A DNA stretch of 64,000 bases. It comes from Sorangium cellulosum So0157-2 (GTDB lineage Bacteria; Myxococcota_A; Polyangia; Polyangiales; Polyangiaceae). The stretch spans positions 7,702,001 to 7,766,000 of the forward strand of contig NC_021658.1 of NCBI RefSeq assembly GCF_000418325.1, read 5' to 3'. Under the pieces are notes generated by a model. That model did no database searches. It saw only the letters and a program-made list of their open reading frames with translations, and had not been told where the DNA came from. The position numbers were made by a program, and so were the translations under genes. Shown piece after piece: positions 1-9,124 of this stretch; position 1 is the first letter of the stretch; the number at the start of each line of letters is the position of its first letter.

Positions 1-880
1 CGACCCGTAGGGACCACTCCTCCTTGGCGCCGCCCGTGGAGACGCGGATCCGGCTCACCGCCCGCACCGCCGCGATGTCCGTGATCGCGCGCATCAGATC
101 GGAGGTGTGGATCACGGTCCTCCGCGTCGCCCTCGCCAGCACCTCGTCGGAGAGGAACCCGCGATCGAGCCGGGGCCCCTCGAACATCGCCTCGACGCTG
201 GCGCCGGCGCCGAGCCGCTGCGAGAGCGTCGCGAACCGGACGGGCGGCGCGATCTCGTCGGCGATCGCGCGGCCGATCTCGTTCAGCAGCGCCGCGGGGT
301 CGTCCACCGGCGTGATCTCCACGGTGGCCTCGACCTGGATGAGCTGCGGCTCCAGCACCGTGATCTCGGCGAAGTCCTCGCACAGGGGGCGGTTCTTGTG
401 GAGCCTCCGCGCGACCTTGGCCCTGACCTGGGTGCCCCGGCTGTGCTCCGACGCCTCGATGAGGACGCGGTGGAGGCCGCGCAGGTGGACCGGCTCGGAG
501 GCGACGTCCTTGGGCGCGACGCGGAGCTCCTGCTCCACCGGGAGATAGTAGAGCTGGGGCGCGCCCGCCGTGGCCGGCTCGACCCAGGCGTTCTTGACGC
601 CTTCCACGTCGAGGACGAGCCGGCGGAGGTCGGCCAGCGTCACCGGGTGAGAGGTGAGGATCTCCGCCGGCAGGTGGAGGCTCCGGTACGGATCGTCCCC
701 GCCGTCGGCGAGCAGATCCGGGATCTCGTATCCGGCGCGGTAGCCGAGATCCGAGAGGGCATAGCAGAGCTGCTCCAGGAGGGTGATCCCCGGATCGTGA
801 GCGTTGAAGTCCGTCCATTGCCCGCCTGTGATCCGCTCGAGCTGGCGGATCCCCTCCTGGCGCAAGAATTCATAGTCCAT
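1..880 (-). CDS. Second baseplate-J-like wedge protein of the contractile injection system (partial)
   Basis: The frame starts at the ATG at 880 and stays open to the left window edge, so only about the first 293 residues are present. Residues 22-42 carry DFNAHDPGITLLEQLCYA, followed by LSDLGYR; this is the hallmark opening of a family of very large baseplate-J-like proteins found in CIS (Afp/PVC-type) gene clusters. These proteins build the wedge part of the baseplate that links the central spike to the sheath. The gene lies 65 bp downstream of the tail-collar fibre gene on the same strand and is the last CIS gene visible; more CIS genes probably lie beyond position 1. The family call is firm. 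Equating it with Afp12 rather than Afp11 is an inference from its position after the 1404-aa protein. Confidence 0.85.
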   Translation of the reverse strand, partial: MDYEFLRQEGIRQLERITGGQWTDFNAHDPGITLLEQLCYALSDLGYRAGYEIPDLLADGGDDPYRSLHLPAEILTSHPVTLADLRRLVLDVEGVKNAWVEPATAGAPQLYYLPVEQELRVAPKDVASEPVHLRGLHRVLIEASEHSRGTQVRAKVARRLHKNRPLCEDFAEITVLEPQLIQVEATVEITPVDDPAALLNEIGRAIADEIAPPVRFATLSQRLGAGASVEAMFEGPRLDRGFLSDEVLARATRRTVIHTSDLMRAITDIAAVRAVSRIRVSTGGAKEEWSLRV

Positions 881-945
881 CGTACGACTCCCGTCCTCTC
901 TGCGCGTTCACCCCGCGCCCGCCCGGCGGGCGACCTCGTGTCGCC

Positions 946-2160
946 TCACAGCTTCATGATGTAGAAGAGCGCGTGATAAGGAGGTCTGTTCTCGTGTGCC
1001 TTCGATCCACCGGTGGCGCGGGTCTTCTCCTCGTTTGCGTTCGGGGTGTCCGACATGGCGAAGGGGATCCGCTCGCCGCTGGACGCGGTATTGCCGCCGA
1101 AGTTCTGGTCATCTTTGCCCATGCCTGCCAGCGCGGTGTGGTGGTGGCTCGGCATCTCGTCGATGGTCAGCACGTGGGTCGCCTCGCCGCCCTTGGCGCC
1201 GAGGGAATAGGCGTTGCCGGCCCCGACGATGAAGCGGTCCCTCAGATCAGGGGTGCCGTTGGCGCCGTCGCAGATCGCCCAGCCATCCGGGATGGTCGCG
1301 GCGGCCCCGGACCACATGACGATCGTCCCGGTCGGGACCAGGGCGCCCTTGAAGATGGCGCTCTTCGCGGCGAGGATCTCTCCCGTCCCCAGCTTCACGG
1401 TGTTGTCCTCGGCGTTGACGGTCGCCACCAGGATCCAGTTGCTCGGCGCCTTGAACTTGTTGCCGTACTTCACGATCCGGAACGTCACCGCGACGCTGTC
1501 CCCCCCGGGCCGGTGGACCGCGTACAGGGCTTCCCAGTCGTTCAAGACAACACCGTCCGCGTCGCAGGCGCGAACCGCGTCGTCCCAGTCCTGGACGATG
1601 GACGGGCTGGCGGACGACGCACTGATGGCCACGTGCCCGTCGCTGAACGTCTCTCCTTGCTCAGCGCACATGGCGATGAACCGCTTGGTCCATTTCAGCT
1701 TCTGACCGCGGCCGCCCCAGGTCACGGTGCCGCCCCCGCTCAGCGTGTACTGGGCCTTGGCGTAGTCGTTCGGCACCCCGCTCAGCACGCCGGAGATCGT
1801 GGCCCCGCCCGTGACGGTCAGGGCGCCGTTGATGCCGATGTCTCCGGTCGCGCCCTCGATGAAGAGGCGATTTTTGCCGTCACCGTCGCCGATGCAGAAG
1901 CCCTTCTTGCCGCCGGCTTGCAGGCTCAGCACCCAGGCGGGCTTGGTGTCCGTCGCGAAGCTCTCATAGAGGTGGATCGCCGGCTTGTCGCCGGCCGTCG
2001 ACGCCGCGATCTGCACCGGCTGATCGGCCGACTTGACGAGGCCGTCGTCCTTCTGGTTCAGCCCCGCGTCGATGAGATCCCTGAAGTTGCCCTCCGTCGG
2101 CAGGGCGTTCTTGACGAAGTACGCCTTCAGCTCAGCACGACTCTTCTTGTTGATTTCCAT
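946..2160 (-). CDS. Tail fibre protein with phage tail-collar domain
   Basis: The product is 404 aa. The N-terminus (KSRAELKAYFVKNALPTEGN, then FRDLIDAGLNQ) is a type often seen at the start of phage or CIS fibre proteins and probably attaches to the baseplate. The middle (about residues 60-130) is a beta-rich shaft with a TGDIGINGALTVTGG-type repeat. The C-terminus is a phage tail-collar domain: VPTGTIVMWSG, DGWAICDGANGTPDLRDRF, VGAGNAYSLGAKGG, then MPSHHHTA and the final RPPYHALFYIMKL. Such fibres recognise the target surface. The gene sits between two baseplate-J genes in the CIS operon, 70 bp from the upstream one. The function is assigned by domain; the receptor is unknown. Confidence 0.88.
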   Translation of the reverse strand: MEINKKSRAELKAYFVKNALPTEGNFRDLIDAGLNQKDDGLVKSADQPVQIAASTAGDKPAIHLYESFATDTKPAWVLSLQAGGKKGFCIGDGDGKNRLFIEGATGDIGINGALTVTGGATISGVLSGVPNDYAKAQYTLSGGGTVTWGGRGQKLKWTKRFIAMCAEQGETFSDGHVAISASSASPSIVQDWDDAVRACDADGVVLNDWEALYAVHRPGGDSVAVTFRIVKYGNKFKAPSNWILVATVNAEDNTVKLGTGEILAAKSAIFKGALVPTGTIVMWSGAAATIPDGWAICDGANGTPDLRDRFIVGAGNAYSLGAKGGEATHVLTIDEMPSHHHTALAGMGKDDQNFGGNTASSGERIPFAMSDTPNANEEKTRATGGSKAHENRPPYHALFYIMKL

Positions 2161-2230
2161 GATGTGCGATTGCCTTTCTCACCGAGTGGTCGACACGTCG
2201 CCTCGGGCGCCCGAGCACGATCCCGGGCTT

Positions 2231-5200
2231 TCAGTGGCTGAAGAAATCGAGCTCGAGCTTCATGAAGTTGATGCCCGTCATTCGCGTTTCTTCGTACAAA
2301 CCTTCGCGGAGGATATCGATCTCGTGCTCTCGGGCCGAGGTGAGGACCTCGTCGGGCCTCATCGTCCCAACGAAGGCTCCGCTCCCGTCGACCGGGGGCC
2401 CCACCAGTTGGAACCTCTCACCATCGTCGCTGCGAAAGAGCTTGATGCCCGCGACGAAGTCCACATAAGGGCGGCGCTCGACGAAATCGACGATGCTGTT
2501 GGCGTAGATCCTCCCGCCGATGGCGAGGTCGGCGCCCTCGGCGTAGGCCCAGGGGGCGAGGAATCGATTGAGATCGTCGTTGAGCCGCTGGGTGTAGTAA
2601 GCGTCATCGCCGTCGGCCCGGAAGCGCACGCCGAGGCGGACACGGACGTCCACGTAGTGGGCGTTCACGACCGCGATCGAGGCGGCGCCGGGGGCCCGCG
2701 CCGCGAGGTGCTCCCGGATGTCCGCGAGCAGGTTCGTCGGCGCCTTCGGCTTGTAAGGATCAGCCGGCAGCCTGTTCCGGACATCGGGGATGACGACGAC
2801 CTTCACCGTACCGGGCTCGCCGAGCGTCGCCGGGACGCACTTGACCCGGTAGATCGACGGAAACCGATCGAGGACCAGCCGCTCGTAGTCCCACACCGTG
2901 AGCGCGCGCTGCTTGTGGCGGAGGCGCTCGCTGACGCGCGTGGCCCAGGTGGCCGCGCCCTCCGCCGTCCGGCCTCCGTAGGACGCGTAGGGCTGGCGCA
3001 CGCCCGCGATCTCCGGGATCGCCGAGCTGAGCTTGGTGATGGTCCCGGCGGGGAGCGGCGCGCCAAAGTGATCCGGCGCGTTGTCGTCGTCGACGAAGGT
3101 GGCCGTCACCGCCTGGGTGTGGACCGCGACGGTGTCACAGAGGCTCCGGGTGTTTCGCTCCACGGCGGCGCGGATCCAGGTGAGATCGCCGCGCAGGCGG
3201 GTGCTGGGCTCCACCGGGTCGAGGGCGAGCTCGACGATCCCGGAGTTGATCAGGCCGCGCGTCGTGTCCGAGATCCGATGGTGCTCCAGCGGGATCCAGC
3301 GATCGCCGCTCAGGCAGCTCCAGCGGACGGGCTGCGGCGGCAGATCCGGGTTGGCGCTGCCCTCCGCCATCTCGAAGAGGAGGGAGACGGTCTGGGGCGG
3401 GGCGAGGTCGCGCAGGCCGAGGTAGAGCTCGCCGTCATTCTCGTACCTGGGCAGGAAGGGAAGGCCGGCGCTCGATCGCGCTCTCTCCGCGTCACAGGCG
3501 CCGAAGGGATGAACGTGGAACACCCGATCCACGCCCGCGGCGCGCGGCGCGCCGTCGAAGCGGAGCTCCAGCGAAGACGCGTAGTCGATCGCCAGGCTCT
3601 TCAGCTTCGGCGTGTACGGCGGGCTCACCTGGTACTGCGCGGCGTCGACCGTCGACGGGTTGCCGGCGACGGCGACCGAGAGGGCGAGCGCCTTGCTCGA
3701 CGCCACCACGGGGTAGCTACCGTGCTGGAAGTCCGGGGCGTTCAGCTCCCATTGCAGGGTGCGCCCCGAGGCTGACAGGTCCTCGTCGATCGAGCCCTCG
3801 ACGAGCGCCTGGGGGTCGGCCGCGGCGGCCGCGGCGAGGGCCGTGGTGATGGTGATCGATGTCGGATCGGAGCTCCTGGCGCCGAAGAGCGGCGCCGCCT
3901 TGGCGAGCTCCGTCTCCCCGCGCCGATCGATCAAGCTGACCCTGGCGGTGAAGGCGAAGGGGGCAGACGGATAGTTGGCGTAATGAGCTGCGAGGTCCGC
4001 CGGCGCCCCCATCCACTGGAAGCTCATGGCCAGGCTGTCGAGCTTCTTGCCGGCGATCTCGGGGTGTCCGATGAGGAGGCGCGATCCGACGGCCGGCGCG
4101 CTGCCGAACGGCTCGAAGGGCTTCGTGGCGTCCAGCGTCGTCTCGTCGTTCTGAAGCTTGATCGCCCTGAGCCCTCGGGCCTCCACCTTGACGTGCGCGG
4201 ACACCATCAGCAGGTCGCCGAGCTCCCGGTAGCGGACCACGTATCTCTGGTCTGCCCCCCTCCACATCGGCCGGAGCATCAGCCGCAAGATGGGCCACGG
4301 GCTGTCCATCCCGGCGAGCCCCGCAGGCGGCGCCGCGATCGGGTCGGCGCCGGGCGGGAGGGTCAATGTGAATCGAGCTCCGAGGGGGTCGCCTTCGGAC
4401 GTCGTGCCGGTCAGATCCTTGTACGGACCGATCTGCACCCCGACGGAGGCGCACTCGATCCAGCCCTTGGCGGTGCTGAGCTGGAAGAGCAGCGGGAGCT
4501 CTCCGCCCTTGAGGAAGAGGTCCTCGAGGGGGGCGCGCGCCGCGCTGAGCCCCAGGGTGAGGGTGATGACGCGCTGGCCTTCGCCGAGCACCAGCAGCGG
4601 AGAGCAGAGGGCCCAACCGAGGACGGGCCGCGGAGCGGGGCCCGCGCTCGACGAGGGCCGCGCCGCCCCGAAGGTGGCCCACGCGGGACCGCCCCCCGCG
4701 GTGACCGCCGGGCGGATGGACACCGCGGTGGCGTCCTCCGCCGGGAACAGGTTGAACCATTCCTCCTTCTCCGCCGGCGGCTCGCCGAGCCGATTGCGCT
4801 CGGCGATCTCCAGGAGGACATAGATCTCCTTCCAGTCGCTCGCCGCCTCGGACGCCCGGAGCTTTTGGAGATCCGGCTTGCCGAGGTAGGGCTCGAGGCG
4901 GTCCATCGCGGCGGGGTCCTCGTCCGGGCTCCGGGCCTCGCCCAGCACGTATCGGATCAGGTCCACGAGCCGCGCCGGCGGCGTGGCCTCGTGGAGCCGC
5001 CGGAGCTCGTCTCTGCGGTCCTTGCGGAGCTTCTGCCGGTGGGCCTCTTCGAGGATCGAAAATACCTGGTTCCAGTCGTTCTGCGGCGTGTCGAGGACCT
5101 CGCCCATGGCGATGCCGAAGCGCTCCGCCGGCACGTAGAAGTACCCCTCGAGCGCGAGGACCTGTCCCCAGTACGCCTCGATGCCGTCCGTGCCGACAGC

Positions 5201-6445
5201 CGCCTTCGCGTTGTCGGCGAAGGCCGTGACGTCGGCGGGCGACAGCCGGTAGTCGGGGTCATTCCGCCTCTTCTGCCCGGCGCTCTCGAGGATGCGGTTG
5301 ATCTCGCCCCACGCGGCGTCGAACCGCCGCTTCAGCTGCATCATCCGCTCGAAGTCGGCGAGCGCGAAGCACAGCGTCCCCTCGATGAACGCCTGCACGT
5401 CGCCGCGCGCCCGGTGCTCGTAGAGATCATCGACGGTGCTCACCTGGGCGAGCGTGCCGTAGCTGAAAGGCCCCACGGCCTCCTGGAGGTTCGCCTCCAG
5501 GTCCCGCGAGCTCCGGGCGAGCGTGAACGGCGCGCCCCGCTTCTTCGCGCCGGCGAGCTCCAGCGCCGCGTAGATCTCGCCCCACTCGGAGGGCGTCTCC
5601 GCGCGCAGCTTCCGCCGGTCCATCAGGTCGCGCAGCGTGGGGGGTGACATGAAGAAGTCGCTGTCCGAGCGCCTCACGAGGTCGCGGAGGTTCGTCAGCT
5701 CGGCGAAGTCGACCGGCCGCGCCAAGCCGGGATAGGGCGGGAGCGGGTCTCCGATCGCGAGCGCGAACATCGCCTCGCACGCCCGCTGCTTGTCGTTCGC
5801 GTGGCGGCCCGAGATCTCGCGGAGCCCGACGCGCCGTCGATCGATGAAGAGGGAGCTGATCGCTTCGATCCGCGTCCGGTTGACGACGAGATCCCGATCG
5901 GTCGCATAGATCCGGGCTCGTCCAAGGCTGTCCGGGCCCGCGTCGAGGCGCGTCCCAGCCGGCAGCAGGACCTCCCGGCCGCGGAAGGCGAGATCGACGA
6001 TCAGGCTCACCCGATCCGGGACGGGCGGCCTCCGAGCCATCCGCAGGACCTCGCGATAGTAGAAGTCGAGGTGTCGTCCTGTCAGCGTGTTGAGCTCGGC
6101 CCGCGATTTCTCGAGGAGCTGCAGGAACGCGAGGAAGAGGACGAAATGCGGCCGGTAGAGCTCGGGCGCGGCCTCGGGCGTGAACTTCCCGGGATCCCGG
6201 AGGAACGCCGCGACGTCCTCGGGCCGGAGCTTCGCGCCGACGAACCCGCTCCAGTCGCCCTCCGGCTTACCGCCGGCGCCGTAGTACGTGAGCTCCTTGC
6301 CGTAGGCGCGCGCGAACGAAAGGAGCTCCGCGGACGTCCGCTCGTCCACCGAGACGTGGCCGGGATCGAGCGCGGCGAGCGCGCGCCCCGCCTGGCTCGT
6401 ACCGTCGCGCTCCGCGCCCGCAGGCTCTCTCGACGTGCTCGACAT
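2231..6445 (-). CDS. Large baseplate-J-like wedge protein of the CIS (Afp11-like)
   Basis: The product is 1404 aa. Around residues 110-155 it has KSRAELNTLTGRHLDFYYRE followed by VLRMARRPPVPDRVSLIVDL, and LPAGTRLDAG nearby, typical of the long baseplate-J-like proteins of CIS clusters. Near the C-terminus (about residues 1150-1330) is a second conserved block (RVSERLRHKQRALTVWDYER, LVLDRFPSIYRVKCVP, then a VVVIPD strand and ADIREHLAARAPG), the part that resembles gpJ/gp6 wedge proteins. Together these place the protein in the baseplate wedge. It starts 15 bp after the PAAR-like gene and reads in the same operon. Which wedge subunit it matches (gp6 or gp7) is inferred from gene order. Confidence 0.88.
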   Translation of the reverse strand: MSSTSREPAGAERDGTSQAGRALAALDPGHVSVDERTSAELLSFARAYGKELTYYGAGGKPEGDWSGFVGAKLRPEDVAAFLRDPGKFTPEAAPELYRPHFVLFLAFLQLLEKSRAELNTLTGRHLDFYYREVLRMARRPPVPDRVSLIVDLAFRGREVLLPAGTRLDAGPDSLGRARIYATDRDLVVNRTRIEAISSLFIDRRRVGLREISGRHANDKQRACEAMFALAIGDPLPPYPGLARPVDFAELTNLRDLVRRSDSDFFMSPPTLRDLMDRRKLRAETPSEWGEIYAALELAGAKKRGAPFTLARSSRDLEANLQEAVGPFSYGTLAQVSTVDDLYEHRARGDVQAFIEGTLCFALADFERMMQLKRRFDAAWGEINRILESAGQKRRNDPDYRLSPADVTAFADNAKAAVGTDGIEAYWGQVLALEGYFYVPAERFGIAMGEVLDTPQNDWNQVFSILEEAHRQKLRKDRRDELRRLHEATPPARLVDLIRYVLGEARSPDEDPAAMDRLEPYLGKPDLQKLRASEAASDWKEIYVLLEIAERNRLGEPPAEKEEWFNLFPAEDATAVSIRPAVTAGGGPAWATFGAARPSSSAGPAPRPVLGWALCSPLLVLGEGQRVITLTLGLSAARAPLEDLFLKGGELPLLFQLSTAKGWIECASVGVQIGPYKDLTGTTSEGDPLGARFTLTLPPGADPIAAPPAGLAGMDSPWPILRLMLRPMWRGADQRYVVRYRELGDLLMVSAHVKVEARGLRAIKLQNDETTLDATKPFEPFGSAPAVGSRLLIGHPEIAGKKLDSLAMSFQWMGAPADLAAHYANYPSAPFAFTARVSLIDRRGETELAKAAPLFGARSSDPTSITITTALAAAAAADPQALVEGSIDEDLSASGRTLQWELNAPDFQHGSYPVVASSKALALSVAVAGNPSTVDAAQYQVSPPYTPKLKSLAIDYASSLELRFDGAPRAAGVDRVFHVHPFGACDAERARSSAGLPFLPRYENDGELYLGLRDLAPPQTVSLLFEMAEGSANPDLPPQPVRWSCLSGDRWIPLEHHRISDTTRGLINSGIVELALDPVEPSTRLRGDLTWIRAAVERNTRSLCDTVAVHTQAVTATFVDDDNAPDHFGAPLPAGTITKLSSAIPEIAGVRQPYASYGGRTAEGAATWATRVSERLRHKQRALTVWDYERLVLDRFPSIYRVKCVPATLGEPGTVKVVVIPDVRNRLPADPYKPKAPTNLLADIREHLAARAPGAASIAVVNAHYVDVRVRLGVRFRADGDDAYYTQRLNDDLNRFLAPWAYAEGADLAIGGRIYANSIVDFVERRPYVDFVAGIKLFRSDDGERFQLVGPPVDGSGAFVGTMRPDEVLTSAREHEIDILREGLYEETRMTGINFMKLELDFFSH

Positions 6446-6460
6446 GGATGGCTCTGCCTT

Positions 6461-6895
6461 TCAGGTTCCCTTGAAGATCTTGTTGGTCGTCTTGAACATG
6501 CCCTTGCCTGTGTACGTCGGGGTCGAGTCCAGGATCGGCGGCCCTGGCCCCTTCGGCGGCTGCTTCGCCGGGTTCTGGACCTCGAACGTCGCGGTGAACG
6601 TGGTCCCTTTCAGCAGGACCGCCTTGTCGCCGGTCTTCGTCTTCTTCGCCTTCTGATCGTCCCCGAGGGCGGCGATCTTCAGCGTCCCCTTGCCCGGGAT
6701 GGAGTACCCAGGAATTACGTAAGAGCAGTTGGCGACCGAGACCTTGCCCTCGTCGCCTTCGACGCAGAGCTTCTTCCCGTTCAGCGTCGCTGGGCCGCTC
6801 CCCTTCAGCTCTCCAGGCCTGGGCAGGACGAGCGCGGGCGTGAAGCTGGGCAGGAAGATCGCCTTGTCGCCCTCGATGAGAATCAGTCTACTCAT
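6461..6895 (-). CDS. PAAR-like spike-tip protein (Afp10-like)
   Basis: This 144-aa protein matches, as I recall it, the small PAAR-like proteins found immediately upstream of the large baseplate-J genes in CIS operons: LEGD near the start, a central GSGPATLNGKKLCVEGDEG, KVSVANCSYV, then GTLKIAALGDDQKAKKTKTG. These small cone-shaped beta proteins cap the VgrG-like spike and make the puncturing tip. No toxin extension is present, so it is a bare tip rather than a cargo-carrying one. It lies 7 bp downstream of the gp25-like gene and 15 bp upstream of the baseplate-J gene. Confidence 0.8.
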   Translation of the reverse strand: MSRLILIEGDKAIFLPSFTPALVLPRPGELKGSGPATLNGKKLCVEGDEGKVSVANCSYVIPGYSIPGKGTLKIAALGDDQKAKKTKTGDKAVLLKGTTFTATFEVQNPAKQPPKGPGPPILDSTPTYTGKGMFKTTNKIFKGT

Positions 6896-6902
6896 GGCGC
6901 TC

Positions 6903-7319
6903 TCACCACCCGGGGAGGGTCGCCTCCGTGAGATAGAACGGGAAGACCATGTTGAAGCGCGAGTTCGTATCCCTGATGGTGTAGTTGACCCCGATGAGCA
7001 CGCAGCCCGGCTGGGTGTCGCTCGCCGCCACGTCGATCCGATCGACCTGGATCCGGGGCTCGTGCTCGAGGATCGCGTCCGTCAGGAGCCGCTCGATCGT
7101 GTTGATCAGGCCCTGATCCAGCTCCTCGAACACCAGGCTCGCGAGGTCGCAGCCGAACGTCTCCGCGAGGACCCGCTCGCCCGGCGAGGTCCCCACCAGG
7201 ATCTGCAGGCTCTGCTGGATGTCGGCGGGGCCGGAGACCATCTCCACGTCGGCCCCGCCGCGGCTGAACGAGGGCGGGAAGGCCCAGCCTCGACCGAGGA
7301 AAGAGCTCTCAGGTCGCAT
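6903..7319 (-). CDS. gp25/GPW-like baseplate wedge protein (Afp9-like)
   Basis: The product is 138 aa, the usual size for gp25-like proteins. Conserved features are GRGWAFPPSF, the helix DIQQSLQILVGTSPGERVLA, and ETFGCDLASLVFEELDQG followed by IERLLTDAILEHEPRI. gp25-like proteins form part of the baseplate wedge and are where sheath polymerisation begins. The ATG overlaps the end of the preceding 62-aa gene by 11 bp, implying translational coupling. The family assignment is secure. Confidence 0.93.
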   Translation of the reverse strand: MRPESSFLGRGWAFPPSFSRGGADVEMVSGPADIQQSLQILVGTSPGERVLAETFGCDLASLVFEELDQGLINTIERLLTDAILEHEPRIQVDRIDVAASDTQPGCVLIGVNYTIRDTNSRFNMVFPFYLTEATLPGW

Positions 7320-7497
7320 CCGGCTCCTCCTGGGCGGGCTTGCCGCCGAGCTGCTGGCTCGCCTGCTGCTGCACCTTGGCGACCAGCGCGTAGACCCTGG
7401 CGAACGGGAGCAGCCCCACCCCCTCCAGGATCAGGTTCACCTCGTCCACCGTCACCGAGAGGTGGAGCTCCCTCACCTCCTGTCCTGATCGGCTCAT
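7309..7497 (-). CDS. Small conserved CIS protein between spike and gp25 genes
   Basis: A 62-aa protein whose core is LSVTVDEVNLILEGVGLLPF followed by ARVYALVAKVQQQASQQL. The ATG overlaps the VgrG-like stop in an ATGA arrangement and its own stop overlaps the gp25 start, so it is tightly coupled on both sides and very likely real. Short proteins of this appearance recur next to phage-tail-like spike genes, but I know of no assigned function. It may be a small baseplate or assembly factor. Confidence 0.75.
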   Translation of the reverse strand: MSRSGQEVRELHLSVTVDEVNLILEGVGLLPFARVYALVAKVQQQASQQLGGKPAQEEPDAT

Positions 7498-9119
7498 TGG
7501 ATGTCGACCCCCTTGCCGCTGATCGTGACCTTGCCCTTCTCGCTCTTGATCTCGATGCCGTCCTTACCCATGGTGATCGAATTCTCGTGCTGGTCGGAGA
7601 GGACGATCGATTTTGCGCCGTCGTCGATGAGCAGCTTGTTCTTATTGGCCGTCTCGATGGACACCGACGCCTTGTCCTCGTCGGGGTCGAGGAGCTGTAT
7701 CTTCGTCCCGAACTTGGTGACGATCCCGCTCTTGTCGTTCTTTTTGCTGGGCTTTCCCATCGCCTCCGGGGGCGCGTTCTTCGACCCGAAGAGGGCCCCC
7801 AGGATCACCGGGCGGCGCGGATCGTCGTTGAAGAAGCCCACCACCACCTCGTCCTTGGGCTCCGGCCGGAAGAAGTACCCGCGGGCCTTGCCTGCGCCGG
7901 GCGCGGCGAGCCGGGCCCAGACCGCCTTGTCCTGCTTCGCGTCGACCCCGGGGAGGATGACCTTGACCCGGAGCTCCTCGTCGGGATCGTCCTCGAACTC
8001 TGCGACGACGCCGACGTGCAGCCCGCTCACCGCGGGCAGGAGCCCGGCCGCCGGCGCCTCGCGGAGCTCCTCCTTGCGGGAGAGCTCCTCGGGCGAGAGC
8101 CCGAACTGCACGTCGGTGCGCCAGCCGGACGCGTCGACCCGGTGGCGAAACCCCGTCACCAGCGTCGTGCCGTTGAATCGCTCGCCGACCCCCGCGACCT
8201 CCATCACGTCGAGCGGCCTGATGCCGGCGAAGCCAGGCACCGCGATGCGCCCGCGGAGCAGCGCCATCCGGCTCCTCGCCATGCGGGCATCGGCCCAGGC
8301 CTGGAGCTCCTCCGCGGCGACGGGGACCGGGTGGGAGAGCGTGCAGGTGCCGTTGCCGACCGCGTCGCCGAGCATGCCTCCGTCGAGGTTCCCCTGGGTG
8401 GCGCGGAGGCTCTTCGCCTTGCTGGCCGCGGTGGGCTTCTGCTCCTTCACGTCCCAGGCGACGCTCTCCACGGCGCGGTACTGGTGCTCGGCGTCAACCT
8501 CGATCTCGACGTCGAAGATCTCGGTGATGCCATAAGCGAAGCGGTGCCTGGGCGCGCCTTCGACGGCCATCTTCCGGAGCGAGATCTTGCCGTCCTCGAC
8601 GACCACGAGGAGGCCGAGCGCGCCGGCCCGTGAGAGGATGAAGTCCCACGGCGCGGCGTGGTATTGCACCATCTCCGCGTGCTCCGGCCTGGTCTCGGCG
8701 ATGGTGCCGACCTCGAGCCCCGCCGCCTCGATCAGCTGTTTCACGATCGCGCCGTCGGTCATCTTCCGGAAGACGGCGCTCCGCCGCGCGCCGGTCAGCT
8801 TGACGGCGGCGTCCTTGAGCCCGATCACCAGGACGGAGCCGTCGTGGCCAGCCTCCACCCCGTGCCGAACCACCACCCCCTTGAAGACGCACCGGTCCTC
8901 TTCCCCCTCGTATCGGAGCTTGATCTCGATCTTCGCCCCCGGCGCGAAGAAGCCCGTATCACTGACGGCGAACGCCTGCTGCGCGGCGTCGCCGTCGAGC
9001 ACGCGCAGCTCCGCTCGGGGGATCCGGTCGACCTCTCTCCGGATGTCGATGGAGAGGAGCTCGTAGGCCGGGTCCATCGGCTTGCCGTCGCTGAGGATGG
9101 TGGGAGTCACCGCGGGCAT
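7494..9119 (-). CDS. VgrG-like spike protein of the CIS (Afp8-like)
   Basis: The product is 541 aa, starting at the ATG at 9119 (MPAVTPTILSDG), 5 bp after the LysM gene stop; the frame continues upstream, but that part overlaps the LysM gene and is not coding. Residues 1-320 form the gp27-like hub (DIRREVDRIPRAELRVLDGD, VFKGVVVRHGVE). About residues 360-450 form a gp5-like OB fold (GLHVGVVAEFEDDPDEELRV, DEVVVGFFNDDPRRPVILG followed by ALFGS). The C-terminus is a short beta-helix rich in I/K/G strands. It forms the trimeric central spike on which the PAAR-like tip sits. Unlike many type VI VgrGs it carries no effector extension. Confidence 0.92.
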   Translation of the reverse strand: MPAVTPTILSDGKPMDPAYELLSIDIRREVDRIPRAELRVLDGDAAQQAFAVSDTGFFAPGAKIEIKLRYEGEEDRCVFKGVVVRHGVEAGHDGSVLVIGLKDAAVKLTGARRSAVFRKMTDGAIVKQLIEAAGLEVGTIAETRPEHAEMVQYHAAPWDFILSRAGALGLLVVVEDGKISLRKMAVEGAPRHRFAYGITEIFDVEIEVDAEHQYRAVESVAWDVKEQKPTAASKAKSLRATQGNLDGGMLGDAVGNGTCTLSHPVPVAAEELQAWADARMARSRMALLRGRIAVPGFAGIRPLDVMEVAGVGERFNGTTLVTGFRHRVDASGWRTDVQFGLSPEELSRKEELREAPAAGLLPAVSGLHVGVVAEFEDDPDEELRVKVILPGVDAKQDKAVWARLAAPGAGKARGYFFRPEPKDEVVVGFFNDDPRRPVILGALFGSKNAPPEAMGKPSKKNDKSGIVTKFGTKIQLLDPDEDKASVSIETANKNKLLIDDGAKSIVLSDQHENSITMGKDGIEIKSEKGKVTISGKGVDIQ

Positions 9120-9124
9120 GGCGT

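Noticed and set aside
2033..3775. Long plus-strand open frame opposite the baseplate-J gene
   Set aside because: Antisense to a clear CIS gene, Arg/Asp/Val-rich and without recognisable motifs; typical shadow of GC-rich coding DNA.
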